Assembly: GCA_014925825.1 (NCBI GenBank)
Contig: JACGCK010000009.1
Location: 744,001 to 808,000, forward strand
From: Pholiota molesta
Taxonomy: Eukaryota > Basidiomycota > Agaricomycetes > Agaricales > Strophariaceae
Length of the DNA: 64,000 bases
Direction: 5' to 3'
The notes under the pieces are model-generated. The model searched no databases, was not told the DNA's origin, and saw nothing but the letters and a program-made list of their open reading frames with translations. Shown here in pieces: positions 13,151 to 24,973 of this stretch. The translations under genes were made by a program, and so were the position numbers. How positions within the stretch are numbered: the first letter of the stretch is position 1; the number at the start of each line of letters is the position of its first letter.

Positions 13151-13349
13151 TCACTGTTTATACTGCGCCATAAAATTCTGCCAAGAATCTTGCGGGTCGT
13201 GCGAGGGCGACATCAGCTCGGGCGAAGCCTGAGCCATCAATACCCATTCCCATTTCCATTTCCATACCCTGTCGAATATCCAGTGTGCGGCCCATAATAC
13301 ACCTGGCTGCCCATGTCCATCGGCATACCCACATGGTACTGCTGAGCGA

Positions 13350-13380
<31 letters not shown>

Positions 13381-16300
13381 GTGCTGGTGCACATGCCCCG
13401 ACATCTGATACATCATCGGCACCTCCTGGGGCTCGGGCGTCACGGAAAGCCCGCTCCCAGGGTAATAGTCGCCCATGCTGATATTCACGTTGAAATTCTG
13501 GATGTGCGTGTAGTTCTGCCACGCGGCGGCGCCCGCGCTCGTGCCCTCGTTCGTCGCAGCCGCGATATACGACGTGGCCTCCGCGATGGTGGGCGACGCG
13601 GAATTTTGGGAGTTCGGGCTCGGCGCAGAGACCGAGGGCGACGAGGACGAGCGCCGGGCCACGAGTCGTGTCACGCCGCCCAAGGCCGACAGCTCGTCCA
13701 CTTCGCTCTTGATCTTCGGGCCGAAGAACGAAAGCCGCGTCGCAGTCTCGGACTGCTGCAATGGAAGACTGATGCTGGTTTGAGCCATATGGGCTCGCTC
13801 CCTCAACTTCGACAAAATAGGCTGCGTCATCGTTCGTTATCAGATTCACGAACGCAAATATAGACGGAGCGAAAATAGGATACATACCAGAATCTTGCCT
13901 GCTCTGGCATGATCGGATACCCTTGTGAAAAGGTTATATGCTGAATCCAGGTGCGAAAGTGCCGAGCGCGAAAGCCCATCTGCGATTTCTGCGCGATAGA
14001 TCCTAGGACAATCTACATATGGGTTCGTCAGTAAGAACAGCGTTCCATTATAAAATGCAAGAGCAAAACACGTACAGCACACGAAAAGACATGGGTAAAC
14101 AGGAACCACATTCGTTCTGTTAGTTGTGGATGTTGATTGAACAAACTCTCGATGAGCCCCACAAACGCCGTCGCGCTCCCGTAGGCCGCGAGCACCGACG
14201 GCGAGTATTTGCTTCCCATCGGGTCAGTGGGATTATCTCCAAAGCCTGCGCGAAGAAACCCCGGTGCATATAGAACAGCGCTAAACAAGACGGAAAAAAT
14301 AGAAGGAGTCAGTGTCATGTGTTATTATGCATCAACCTAGAAGGCGGCTGAGCTTACTCATTTCCTTGATTGCGAACGTAATATAGCGCTGCATGGTCAA
14401 TTGTACGCTCGGCTGCTCGACTTCCGTGCTAACCAGCTTCGCCGCTCCGAATCCTGGAACTTGCAGACTCGGCGGTATGTACCAATTCCGCACCTTCTTG
14501 TCGAGTTCCTGGACAAGTTTGTAATTGGGGGTCCGTGCTCCGAAAGCCTGATCGTGTATTACGCTCAAGCATTGAGCTGAAAACCTATGTTTCCATGCAG
14601 CGACTGATGAAATTTAATAAATTATACGAATAAGCAAAAAGAGAGATACTTACAACTCATTTCGAGCTCGCCATTTTCAGATTTTGTAGGCTCGTGTGGG
14701 AGCTGATTGTCGATATGCACAGAAGACAGAGAAGGCGGACGTCCAAACGTCAACTCTGTCACAACGAGGAACGGATCAGTACCAGTTCTTCATCACGGAC
14801 ATTGGCTCTTCCTTGTAACGACTGGAATTGACATACCTGCCACGAATCATAAGTTAGGAGCTCGTAAAACAATTCGCGCCGTTTTCTCGTTTGCTCTGGG
14901 TCTAGATTCCACTTGCCACTGTCGCGGTCTAAAAAAATTGTAAACATCCAGGAAATGAGCGCAAGTCGGGATGTACGGCATCGCTAGTGCAAACACTCAC
15001 GTAGTCCAATCTAGAGTGATCGTGAAACAAAATCAGCGCTCAATCCAAAACGGCGGCACAAATGCGGCAAAGAAGAGATGACAGAACGTGGAGTTGTGGG
15101 GCGGGCGCTCGTCGGTCGCCGGATGCTAGGATGCATATCCAACCGCAGCCAAGAGGAAAAGGAAACCAGAGTAAAGAAGGCAAGAGACAATGTACTTACA
15201 CTCTGCGCCAATTTTACGACGATGCCCATGATCACCCACCGCGCGCTCGAAATTTCGGACAAGAACATGAAATGGCACATCAGAAACTAAAACAGGTTTG
15301 AGTTTAAAATGAGCGCTATACAATTAGTTGCGTTAGATGTGATACTACGCACCAGAGCTTGGATACCGATGATTGATTGCTCGTCTAGTACGGAGTCGAT
15401 AGAAAGCGCAGTGCGGCCGTAGTGGTATAGTTGCATGGCCTCCTTGGCATGCGCAGATCTGTCGAGGTCGACAAGTGTTCCAATGGCAAGAACAAGCCAA
15501 AATAGTGACAGTTTATGCGCTTTGATGGGTTCTAGGAAGTTGTCGCCTTCGTAAATTGGACGGAATATTGTTTCATAGAAATCTTCTTCTGGCACTGGAG
15601 TGTACCTACACATAAGCGAAGTCAGGAAAGGCCGCTCATTTAGCAAGGTTGACTAACATCCAAGCGGCGTGTTTGAAGTAGATCGTGGAAAGCCTTCTTG
15701 CTGTGTCGATAGAAGGCAGCTTGCTTAGGAGTCCTTGCCATACGCCTTCTCGTGTTTTTCCTATTGGGGAGGCAAAAGGGAACGCATAGCTAAGCCATGC
15801 AGGGTCTGACGGCTCGGGGGAGTCGTGTACACTTGACGAAGAGTCGTCATCGTCTTCGGAGCCTTCTTCATTCTAGATTGTGGGCATGAGACAAAGAATT
15901 GTTTTCGGGAATAAGTAAGTTCACCTGAAGGAGATACTGGAGACGGAGACGGAGCCGCGGATTTCAGCGGAAATATTAGGTGAGACTAATGGGCGAAAAC
16001 ATACCCATGAGTTCGCGGTTTGGCCAAAAAATGTTGACCGGCCGTCGTTGGATATGGAACTGTTAAAATAAGAGTTGATCAGTCATCAATGAATAAGTGG
16101 GGAGATGAATTGAATTCTAAAGCATATTCCTTGCTATTGGTAATTGCTGACTTACAGGGAGCCCAAAGAGTCAATGGTATCGTCCACCTCGGGTTTCTCC
16201 TCCGTTGCGGCATATCTAGCCTTTCACGCTCGAGCGGCCTTTTGATTTGCAGGAGGTCCTGACTGAGAAGGGGGTGTGGGGTGTGGGAGGTGCGAGCATG

Positions 16301-16971
16301 TGAATCTGAGAGGCCGTCTTCCAGCTGACGAACGCGGTTCGCGAGGACCGTGATCTTCTCATGGAGAGCTTCGGTGTTCGCGAGAACGAATCTATAAGAA
16401 TAGTAATATGTAAGTCTTGAAAACTCTATAACCATACGCATGGCTGGCGCACCTGTTACCCTTTCCCGTAGTGAGCGAGCCTAAGAACACGCGAACAAGC
16501 GAGCGCGATGTCAGTGATGGCGGAAGGCGGAAAGAAGGTATGCAGGGCGGAACAATGCATACCTTCAGGACAGATAGCTGCGCAACCCTTTTTGACACAA
16601 TTGCTGTCATTGGATCGACATCATGATCAGCTCCCGAAAACAACTAACACTGGATCGGTGGCGCATGAACTGCATACCTGCAGGGAAAGGCTCGGCTGCA
16701 CCTAAGTAGAATGACAAGGCAGCATCAGCGCGGGCGGGGTATGTGGGCTGCACAGAGGCTTACTTGAGCTTGAGCCTGACGCGAGGGCAGAAAAAAAGGT
16801 ACTGGTTCAGGACCGGAATGAGCGTCAATCAGGGAATGAGCGCGCGCACCTCCGACATTCGGCACAGGAGAGCGCCACGCCGCGGCGCTTCGGCTGACGA
16901 GCGACGAGGGAGCTGGAGGGGGAGTGGGGGTCGTCGCGGGGCGAGTAGGGGGGCGACGTGGGTGAGGGCAT
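13151..16971 (-). CDS. Zn(II)2Cys6 transcription factor with fungal-specific middle domain (regulator 1)
   Basis: Nuclear regulator of the fungal binuclear-zinc class. The start at 16971 opens MPSPTSPPYSPRDDPHSP. Four small exons then build the zinc cluster CAECRRLKLKCSRAFPC plus SNCVKKGCAAIC, followed by EGSLTTGKGNR. A leucine-heptad coiled coil follows (FVLANTEALHEKITVLANRV). The fungal-specific domain includes SIYFKHAAWM-like, KLSLFWLVLAIGTLVDL, SGKWNLDPEQTRKRRELFYE and SERMWFLFTH-like blocks. The C-terminus is Ser/Gln-rich with a polyglutamine run. It resembles PRIB of Lentinula from memory and is clearly paralogous to the gene at 27818-31297. The frame breaks by one base near 16208-16211 and 13991-13995. 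At the 3' end either a 74-base intron or one missing base near 13243 links to the final ASPELMSPSHDPQDSW exon; otherwise it stops at 13237. Targets unknown. Confidence 0.8.
13345..13395 (-). repeat. Polyglutamine / His-Gln trinucleotide tract in regulator 1
   Basis: CTG/CTGGTG units on the plus strand encode HQHQHQQQQQQQQ in the C-terminal activation-type region of regulator 1. Likely length-polymorphic. Confidence 0.8.
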
Positions 16972-17548
16972 GGTGGGGCGGCGATAAGGAAGGGCAGGGG
17001 TATGGGCGAGGATGCTATATAGACGGGCCCAAACCACTCCGTCAGATCTTCCAAATGAGGACAGTACAAATCCGGATCGATCTGCCTTATATTACTCTGT
17101 TTGGCCATGCTTGGCTGCGCCCTGGCAAATTTCCGCGCCCTTTTAACGCGCGATTTTCGCGCTCTTTTCCTCATCGTTTCCTTCACTTCGTGAGTCTCCC
17201 TTCTCTTCCTTCTTCATCTCCTTCTTTGCAAGATGAGACTTTTAGATGACGAGTCTGAACCCGTCGGGCAGAGTTTCTCTGTTTCGTTGGAACGTGACGA
17301 CTCAATCAAATATATACCATTCATGCTTAACTGATCTGTTTTTCCTCGCCGACGTCGTTGCCTTGTCGCGCGTCTGGCCGGTGACAAACTATGCAACCTT
17401 TCCATCATTCATTCATCGCCAATGCGATTTCGCGTCCAACTTTGACTGATTGCGTCTCTTCTTTCTTAGGATTTTCCGTCGCACGACATCAGTTTAGCCT
17501 TCCTTGCCATCTCTCGCTTCCGCATCCGCAGGAAATCATCCACAGAAT
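16972..17548. other. Divergent promoter region between regulator 1 and TSR4
   Basis: 577 bases separate the start codons of the minus-strand zinc-cluster gene and the plus-strand TSR4 gene, so both promoters lie here. The half near TSR4 has long C/T-rich tracts (about 17160-17225 and 17450-17520), common just upstream of fungal start sites. No gene supported. Confidence 0.5.
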
Positions 17549-19425
17549 ATGCCTCGATCCGACGACGATTGGTCAGATTCGGACGACGAAGATTTGTCCC
17601 AAGTAGAGACCTCTGTACTGTTAGGTGTGCCCGACGGTGACGTCGACGATGAGGCGGACAGAGTAGATGCTGCCGTCTCTCGTATCGGAGGACTTCCTGT
17701 ACGAGCATCCTCAGCCATGCATTACCACCTACAGAATGTGTTGACTCATCTTTTTTCTATTTCTTCAATATATACTTTCGTCGTACAAAAATTCCACAAT
17801 CTACCTGCACTTTCCATCTCCAAAAGGCCCTCCTGCCCTCGCGTGAACCTCCCATATCTTCATCTCACTGCAAATCATGTTCCCAGCCAATGGAGTTGCT
17901 AGTCCAAATGTGGTGTCCGTTTGAGGATAGTCCAATGGACAGAGCACTATACATCTGGGGTTGTGCCCGAAGCGGGTGTCAAGGCAAAGATGGAAGGTAT
18001 GTATTAGATTTCATATCACCCCAACTGCGGGGTATTTCGGAGAAACGCGACCGCGGAAACGCGCGCACACACACACGCCCACAACCTCGCTTCTCCTGTC
18101 ATTTCTGCTGCCCACTCTTCGCACGACAGACCATCTGACGACCTTAAATATAGTGTGCGTGCGTGGCGAGGCCTTCGAATCAACGAAAAATATGCCCAGA
18201 AGCTGGCTCAGAAACGGCAGCGACAGCTGGCCCGCGAACGGGAACGAGTAAAGGCCGAAGAGGCGCAAGCTCAACTCGAGGCGCAACGGAAGAACTTCAC
18301 CGGGGGAAACCCTTTCTCTGTAAGTATAAATTTGTTTCCTGGGTATTTCGGGAGTCTATTGCATTCTGCGTGTAGTCATGAGCTGACTGATAATCTTTAC
18401 AGATGGGGGGTAAAGGCGCTGGTAATGCGCCAATGTTCGGCCTGGGCGCTCAAATCTTCGGCGCTCCACCATCGGTATGTCAATGTGTCCGTCCCCGTTT
18501 AGGGAATTTTGGTCCTGATCAACGTGCCGGTATTTCAAAGGAGGAGGCAGATGAGTCCGGTAAACAAAAGCCAAAAGAAGAGCAAGGGGATGCAGCAGAA
18601 GATAAAGCAGATAACGATGACGCTGACGATGAGTCTACTGACGAAGAATTACTCACTGCACTGGCTGCAACTTCGATCTCAGAATCAGCATGGAAGTCGG
18701 CGCCTTCATATCCTCCGTTGTACCTTTCTACTGTATCAGAATACCTCCCACCACACCGAAGCCGCGTCTACCAAAGGGTGTGCAGGTAGAAGACCTCGGT
18801 GATGACGACAAGAAGGACAAGGATATCAGCTGGGCGAAAGAAACATACGAAGACTCGCTAGAAGTGGACCAAGTGTTTGAACGATTCATGAACCGGGTCA
18901 AGCATGAAGGGGAGCAATGCGTTAGGTTCGTTTGACATTTCATTTCATCATTCATATGCGCGAGCGACTAAGAAGGTACACTAGATATGAACTCAAGGGC
19001 ACACCACTGCCGTTTGGGAAGGATAAAATATTTGATCTGCTCTGGCCTGCCCCACCGCAAGATCCCTTGCCAGTGACGAAGCCTGACTTTAAAGTAGTGC
19101 GCGACCAAAAGCGGGTGTACGATGCATCTGCTGTGCCCAAGTGCCCTGTCTGCAGTGGCCAAGGGTATTCGAATGCCAGCTCGTGCCTAATCTTATCAAC
19201 GTCCTTCGCCCCGCGGACGAAGAGAAAGGCAAAAAGCTTACGGACGAAGAAAGGCGGAAGGAGGTGGAGAAGGCGCTCAAAGGGGGGGATAAGGACGCGA
19301 AACGGGGCATGGAATGGGGAACTTGCATGATTTTCTCGTGCGAGAAAGACTGCTGTGAAGAGAACGGCAAGGAGGTGAAGGAGGCGTGGCGGGAAGAGGC
19401 GGTATACGTGCAGTGGGATGTGTAG
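17549..19425 (+). CDS. TSR4: TSR4/PDCD2 family ribosomal-protein chaperone, two apparent frameshifts
   Basis: Cytoplasmic, co-translational chaperone of ribosomal protein uS5 (Rps2) in yeast, needed for 40S subunit assembly; animal homologue PDCD2. Six exons: 17549-17698, 17827-17996, 18154-18319, 18403-18474, 18541-18925 and 18985-19425, about 462 residues. The acidic start MPRSDDDWSDSDDEDL is followed by a Cys pair in CKSCSQPMELLVQMWCP and by WGCARSGCQGK. A charged middle coil follows, then the PDCD2 C-terminal domain with FERFMNRVKHEGEQCVRY, KCPVCSG and WGTCMIFSCEKDCC. Two single-base gaps are needed: near 18748-18755 (YLPP to TPKPRLPKGVQ) and near 19159-19162 (CSGQ to RVFECQLVPNLINVL). 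Flanking residues are well conserved, so error is likelier than decay. Confidence 0.84.
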
Positions 19426-19598
19426 CGGTGTACATTTGTCAGGGTCTATTAATTGTAATCGAATCATTGATGAGTTTGTTTGTTGGTTAGTCTTTTGGTA
19501 AGTCATGCGGACGCAATACGCCCATTATTGTCTCTCTTCCCTTCAACTCATCTCCGCATCCCCTCTCACGCGTTAGCGCCCTAGGACCCACCAACATC

Positions 19599-22470
19599 AT
19601 GGCTATGCCATCCTATCACATGTCGTACGACCCGCTGAGTACCAATGCGCCGTATAATGGAAACAGCCACCACCTTGGCCTACAGGAGCTGTCGTCAGGC
19701 GGGGTGGGGAAGTTCCCTCACACCCGGGCGCAGCTCTCTGCCTTTGCGCGCCAATACAAGCCCGCTGAGGCCTACGAGAGCGACGCGGAGCAGGACGAGT
19801 ACGGCAGAGTGCCACAGAGCCTCGTGAACGAGGTTGTCTCGCTTCTTGTGGAGGAGCGGGAGGACGAGCTGAAGGGGCTGCTGAAGCGCACGTACTTGAT
19901 GGACGAGGAGAGTGTATGTACTGCAGCTATGCTACGGTTCTATAGTGATGCTAATGCCGGGCATAGATTGAGCAGAATGTGCTGGACCTGATGCACAAGC
20001 ACCGCGACGACATTGCTGGTGTGCCGTTCCTCTTCCTAACTCCGACGCGCCGCCCCATTTCGAGGCCGTCGTCTCGTGCATCCACCACCAACTCTTCCCG
20101 TCTCTATCCTGCCCGCCCAGAAACGCCCTCCTCCGCGCCAGCCTCGCCCCTCGTCAACGTCTTCCGCAGGCCCCACACGCCTGCAACATCGCCTTTGGCC
20201 CCTATGGGAACCGCAAAATCCGACTACTCGCCCTCGTCCTCGCCCGTGTTGGCCTACGCCCAGGCCGCCCAGGCGCAGTTCACAGCGTCCCTGCCTGCGT
20301 CGCCCTTGTCGTCCCCTAGACTACTGAATGCGAAAGCAAACGAGTTCCGGCCCATACCCCGTCCCCTCTCCGCCGCCGCCACTCATACTGGCTCTCTCCT
20401 TCGCTCTGATACCCCGTCGCCCGATCTCTGGGCCCACAACTCGCCTCGCGCCACCTCCAATCTCGCCATCGCCGCACCTCTGATTGCTGACCAATCGTCC
20501 AACCGCTCTTTTACGCCCTCTTCATCGCTGCGCTCCTCCCATCGCCCTAAAGATGAGGACGACGAGGATGATCCCTTTGACCCGTTTTCTTCGAACCCCA
20601 TCCCATCGTTTCACTCGATCACTATATCTGATTTTGATACATACGATAATCCCTGGTCCACCTCGCCTCCCAACGCCGACCCCAATCAGGGCTACTTCCC
20701 GAGCATGGGGTATCCCTACGGATCGCCGGAGATGGGCGCTCTCATCCCCGAGCCCGAATCCGAGGAAGCGTCAGCGGCACTCACAGACGGCATGACGCCC
20801 TTCGACGTCCTTAGCTCCGTCTTTGGGTCGACTTTAGCGCCCTCGGAGCTGGAAGAGGCGCTCGCGGCTAATGGCTTTGATTTCGACCGCGCGATGGCGT
20901 GGCTCGTTGATCGATCGCTGCCTCCTGCTCCGTCTCATAGCCCGCAAAACAGGATGCAGCATATGGGCGCGAGAGTCACACTCGTGTCGAGAGATGCTGC
21001 GGGCCGGGGTGGGCCCGCTCAAGCCAATGGCGCAAGAGGCAGCTTCCAGAGCGCAAACAATAATGGGCGGCCCGCGCCAAGGTATGTTAATGGACGCCCT
21101 GTTCCCGGTGGGAATAGGGTGTGCAGATACTTCGTTGCTGGTGAATGCCTGAGGGCGGACTGTCGATTCAGGTGCGAATGTCATTTTACTTGTGCGACAG
21201 GTTTTCTGACACTTTTTATAGCCACGATCTCGAACGTGCCTTGTGTAGGTTCTGGCTTCGTGGAACTTGTGCGAAGCAAGAAAGCTGCGAGTTTTTGCAT
21301 CACCTTCCTAAGGACGTGGATATCTCGAGTCTGAATGCTGCTCTGACACGGGCCAACGTGCCTCCGGGAACAGGCCCTCTAGCAGCGCACACCGTGAATA
21401 GCCCGCCACCTGATGAATTCCCAGTGCTTGGCTACGAAAACCAGTCTGCTGGGAGAGGCCGCAAATACGTGCCCTACAACGACCCCGGAAGGACGAGATT
21501 CTCCGCTGCCGTCAAGAAGCCTGCCCACAGCAGCTGCAGACGGACGACACAGGCATCTCGAACAATGTTAATGCGAGTACCAATATTGCAGCAAGGAGGG
21601 AGATTATGGGTCCTGCTGCTGATAGTTTGCATCATCAGAACGCCATCGTGGCCCCAAGACCGTCGCCCCGCCTCAAGCTCCGCCCGCCCGCGCTCCTCCC
21701 GACGCTGCCCACCGGCGAGGCCGTCAACAGCCTGTACATGGCCTACCGCCAGCGCGCGCTGCAGCTCGGCGCCGCGCGGAACGCGTGCCTGTCCCGCGCC
21801 GCGGACGCGTGGCGCCGCGGGGACGGCGCGGCGGCGAAGCGGTTCAGCCGCGAGGGCCACGATCTCAACGGGAAGATGTCGGCGGAGATGGCGGACGCGG
21901 CGTCGAAGCTCGTGCGCGAGCGCGCGCGGATGGCGGAGCAGGCGGTGCGCTCGCGGGACGCGGTGTGGTCTGACGACCCGGGCGACCGGGGTACGCGCGG
22001 CAAGGCGTGCGGGGGTGGCTGGGTGTGTGTATGGGCATTGCGAGTGCGGGCACGGGTGGAGCCGAAGCGAGCCCCGAGGAGAGGACCGAGGCTATGTTGG
22101 ATCTCCACGGGTTGCATGCTAATGAGGCGACTGAAGTGCTTGAGCAGTTCTTGCTTGCTGTGAGTTTTGTTTACTTCGATGCGAACGTGATTCTAAATTT
22201 TGTTAGCTGGAACGCGAGCATTTCTATGGTCTAGGTGCGTTTGTTCTGATTCATTTTACCATTACTTGATATTTATCATGCCGTTGAAACAATCTAGCAT
22301 ACGCTATTGTTGGAGAGGAAAAGCACACTGGTACACAGGATGTTGCCCGTGGTGCATCTCGCGCTCGACTGGCCACTGGAGTACGTGAATGGCTGCACCG
22401 CTGGGGCTATCCATGGAGCGAACGCGATGGTATCATCTGCATCGATCCTCTCACTCATTCCTCGGAATAA
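19599..22470 (+). CDS. CUE-like / CCCH zinc finger / DUF1771 / Smr-domain protein, two apparent frameshifts
   Basis: Candidate RNA-surveillance nuclease: Smr domains occur in yeast Cue2, which cleaves mRNA at collided ribosomes. Exons 19599-19913, 19967-21171, 21222-22159, 22207-22234 and 22298-22470 give about 890 residues. Order: N-terminal helical segment; long Ser/Pro-rich region; UBA/CUE-like helix bundle (TPFDVLSSVFGSTLAPSELE, about residue 385); two CCCH fingers (CRYFVAGECLRADCRFSH and CRFWLRGTCAKQESCEFLHH); DUF1771 helices (RFSREGHDLNGKMSAEMADA); Smr domain with the LDLHGLHANEA motif. The usual TGxGxxS second Smr motif reads HTGTQDVARGAS instead. Single-base gaps are needed near 21524-21526 and near 22011-22018, both in short C or G runs. 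It starts 173 bases after TSR4. The nuclease role is inference. Confidence 0.77.
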
Positions 22471-23182
22471 ACATAAAGTAAGACCCTATTATTGTCAACC
22501 CATCTGCTGTACGTTAATCTTCAATCACAGAAAGCTAAATAAATTTGTATCATTGTTGAAAAAGTAAATCGTGAAACCAAAATGAAGCACGCCTGTCTAT
22601 TTTTTTCTTCTGGAGCTGGGTGTAATTGATTTGTGCGCTTGTACATACATATATGAGACTGGGTAGAGTTTTCTCTGTTTTATAGCTGTACTCACTTAAT
22701 ATTCTCCCTTGTTTCTCTTTTCTTCTGGTGCTGGTGCATGCGGCCGCATTAATGGTTATGTATTGCCTTTGACCTTTTATTTTTGTGCTTGATAGTAAAC
22801 AGTGTTTATACAGCGTGATTTCATCTCGTAGAAATGACAACTCTAACATGAACTTGAGGTGATATGAATTTCAAATGACCCCGCATTTCACACGTGATTG
22901 AGATCGTAGTTTCCAAGATACGGACTCTGGTTATTTCGCGCTACACTGCCAGAGGACTATTTTCCTCTCTGTCCTCCAGGAAATCGGTCGTCACCACCCC
23001 GCCGTGGCCGATATCGTTCTCCACTACCCGGAGTTGGATTTTTGAAACCAACCCCCCGCAACGGCCATAGCAGCCGTCTGTTGTCTTCGTGTCAGCCGCC
23101 CATTGGTATCCATATAGTCTCGTGAGAGCACTGGATTAGACTGGTCGACGTTCTATATCCAGCTGAACAGCTGCATCTAAAT
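22471..23182. other. Intergenic between the Smr gene and the coiled-coil gene
   Basis: Both flanking genes are on the plus strand. The left half is the A/T-rich 3' region; the right half (about 22900-23180) is more G/C-rich and is probably the promoter and leader. No further gene seen. Confidence 0.45.
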
Positions 23183-24973
23183 ATGCCTCCATCTGTTGTT
23201 CCATCCATCGCCTCCTCTGGGCACCATTCATCCTATTCGCGATCTGCCAGCAACGCCCGCAGTCCGAGCTTCCACGAGGATCCAGAGAATTTCCACCGGG
23301 TCGAATTCGAGGCGCCGTTTTCTGCAGAGGCTGACTCGGAGCAGGATCGGTTGCAGACGGCCCAGCAAGGGCGCTTTTCAATTGATTACAGCCTTGAGCT
23401 CGAACGCGAACTGGCGATGGAGAGCCCACCGGACACACCTGCGCACCATGCTACCGCCCACCCGCCAGCATCCACAGCTCCACTCTCGCGCCGATAGTCG
23501 TGTTAATGACGTCTCTCCAGATCCTGAGGTGTTGGCGCACATTGTCACGCAGCTGCGTATTTCGTTGGCCGACATGACGAAGGAGAGGGACGAGCTGTTG
23601 AAGATGTTGGCAACCGCAAGTACCCAGGAGGCGAACGCGAAAGACGCACTGCAGGTTATGACAGACAAGGCACAGAGGCGGAAGAGGAACTTACGATACT
23701 GAGGAAGAAGACGAAGGAGGACGAAGACCAGATAGCTTTGCTGAGGACAAAGGTGGAAGAGAGCAGGTACGATTCTCATTTGCGAATGTCAAATATTGTT
23801 CCTGATTCAAGTTTGCTCACTGTCTGCCACTCTCGCTTCTTAACCTAGGCGGGGTCTCATGCGCCTACAAACCGAGAATAGGCGCCAAAGCATGGCGCCT
23901 ATCGACGTAGCTCGTGCTTCCTCAGTGAACTTCACATCCTTCACTAGTCCGCCCTCGTCGAAGAGGGCTTCCTTCGTCCCTTTAACAGGTTCTTCGCAAG
24001 GAAAATCTCCCGGCCATAGACGCGTTACGTCTGTCAACGATATCGGCTTGGGCGCTTTCCCTACTCCAGACCAAACTCCTAGTCCGAATATGCGGGCTTT
24101 TAATATCGCTTCTGCAGAAGCGTCATTGTCCTCAGCGCCCGGCAGCTCTCGCAGATTCTCTGGATTGTTCGGACACGCTCATTCGGATGGCGACGTGTTA
24201 TCGCCTCCTGCAGCTGAAGCTCCACCTTCACCCAATATGCTCGAGCTCGAGACATTACGGAAAGAACTACAGGCCATCAAAGATCAATTAGACACCGCCC
24301 AGCATGAGCTGATAGAGGCCAACGAGGCCAAAGAGGCTTCAGAGACGTGTGTCATCGCCCTCCGAGAATTTATCGCGGAGAACAACGTTGGAATCCATGA
24401 GTCTGCGACAGGCGTGAAGCTGCCTCCTCCGCCAGCATGACGACCGGCGAAGAGTCCTCCACCGAATCCAAGAAATCGGGAAGCGCGTGGGGCTTTAAGC
24501 TCTGGGGCAACGGCGCTGCGGACCCGGCGGCAAAGTCTGGCATCGGGAACGCACCGCACTCAGCCGTCCCTGTGGGCTCGTCGCCCATGGTCGCCACTGC
24601 GCATATGCCCCCGCCGTCCGCAACTATTGCGCCAGCGCCTCTGTCTCGGAAACTAGGTGGCTTTTTCAGCTCCCGCTCGACGAGTATATCCTCGACTGCA
24701 TCCCTGCCTCAGCCACTGGCGCTGCATCTGCAGACGAATGCTGCGGCGAACCAGCTGCTGTCTCAGCGAGACTCGATGTACAGCCATTCGGATGTATCGA
24801 GTATTGCTGAGCCTATCAGCCCCGGGAGCGACATCAATGGGCTCGGGACCGCGACGTATCAGTCGAAGTCGCTGGCGGCACACCAGGAAGAGGTGCTGGT
24901 CAGGGACCTGACAAACTCAGAGGATATTTCTGTGCGTGTTTCCATGTCTGGGTCGGATGTGGAGCTGCGGTAG
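23183..24973 (+). CDS. Unnamed coiled-coil protein, about 570 residues, three apparent frameshifts
   Basis: I do not recognise a named function; the pattern recalls an uncharacterised basidiomycete family. The start MPPSVVPSIASSGHHSSYSR leads into a Ser-rich segment and ELERELAMESPPDTP. A first coiled coil follows (IVTQLRISLADMTKERDELL, then TKEDEDQIALLRTKVEESR), then an intron at 23767-23848. Next come a disordered region with Ser-Pro motifs (SPPSSKRASFVPLTGS), a second coil (ELETLRKELQAIKDQLDTAQ), and a low-complexity tail with KKSGSAWGFKLWG. The frame must change between 23440 and 23496, near 23669, and near 24432. The last two are repaired by one base in a G or C run; the first would need one base removed or two added. 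A scaffold or membrane-tether role would fit the coils but is speculative. Confidence 0.6.

Noticed and set aside
13285..13863. Plus-strand Leu/His/Arg-rich frame over regulator 1
   Set aside because: Antisense of the polyglutamine and Ser-rich tail of the zinc-cluster gene; composition is explained by the repeat.
21474..22117. Minus-strand frames in the G/C-rich part of the Smr gene
   Set aside because: High G/C makes stop codons rare on both strands; the plus strand carries recognisable DUF1771 and Smr sequence.
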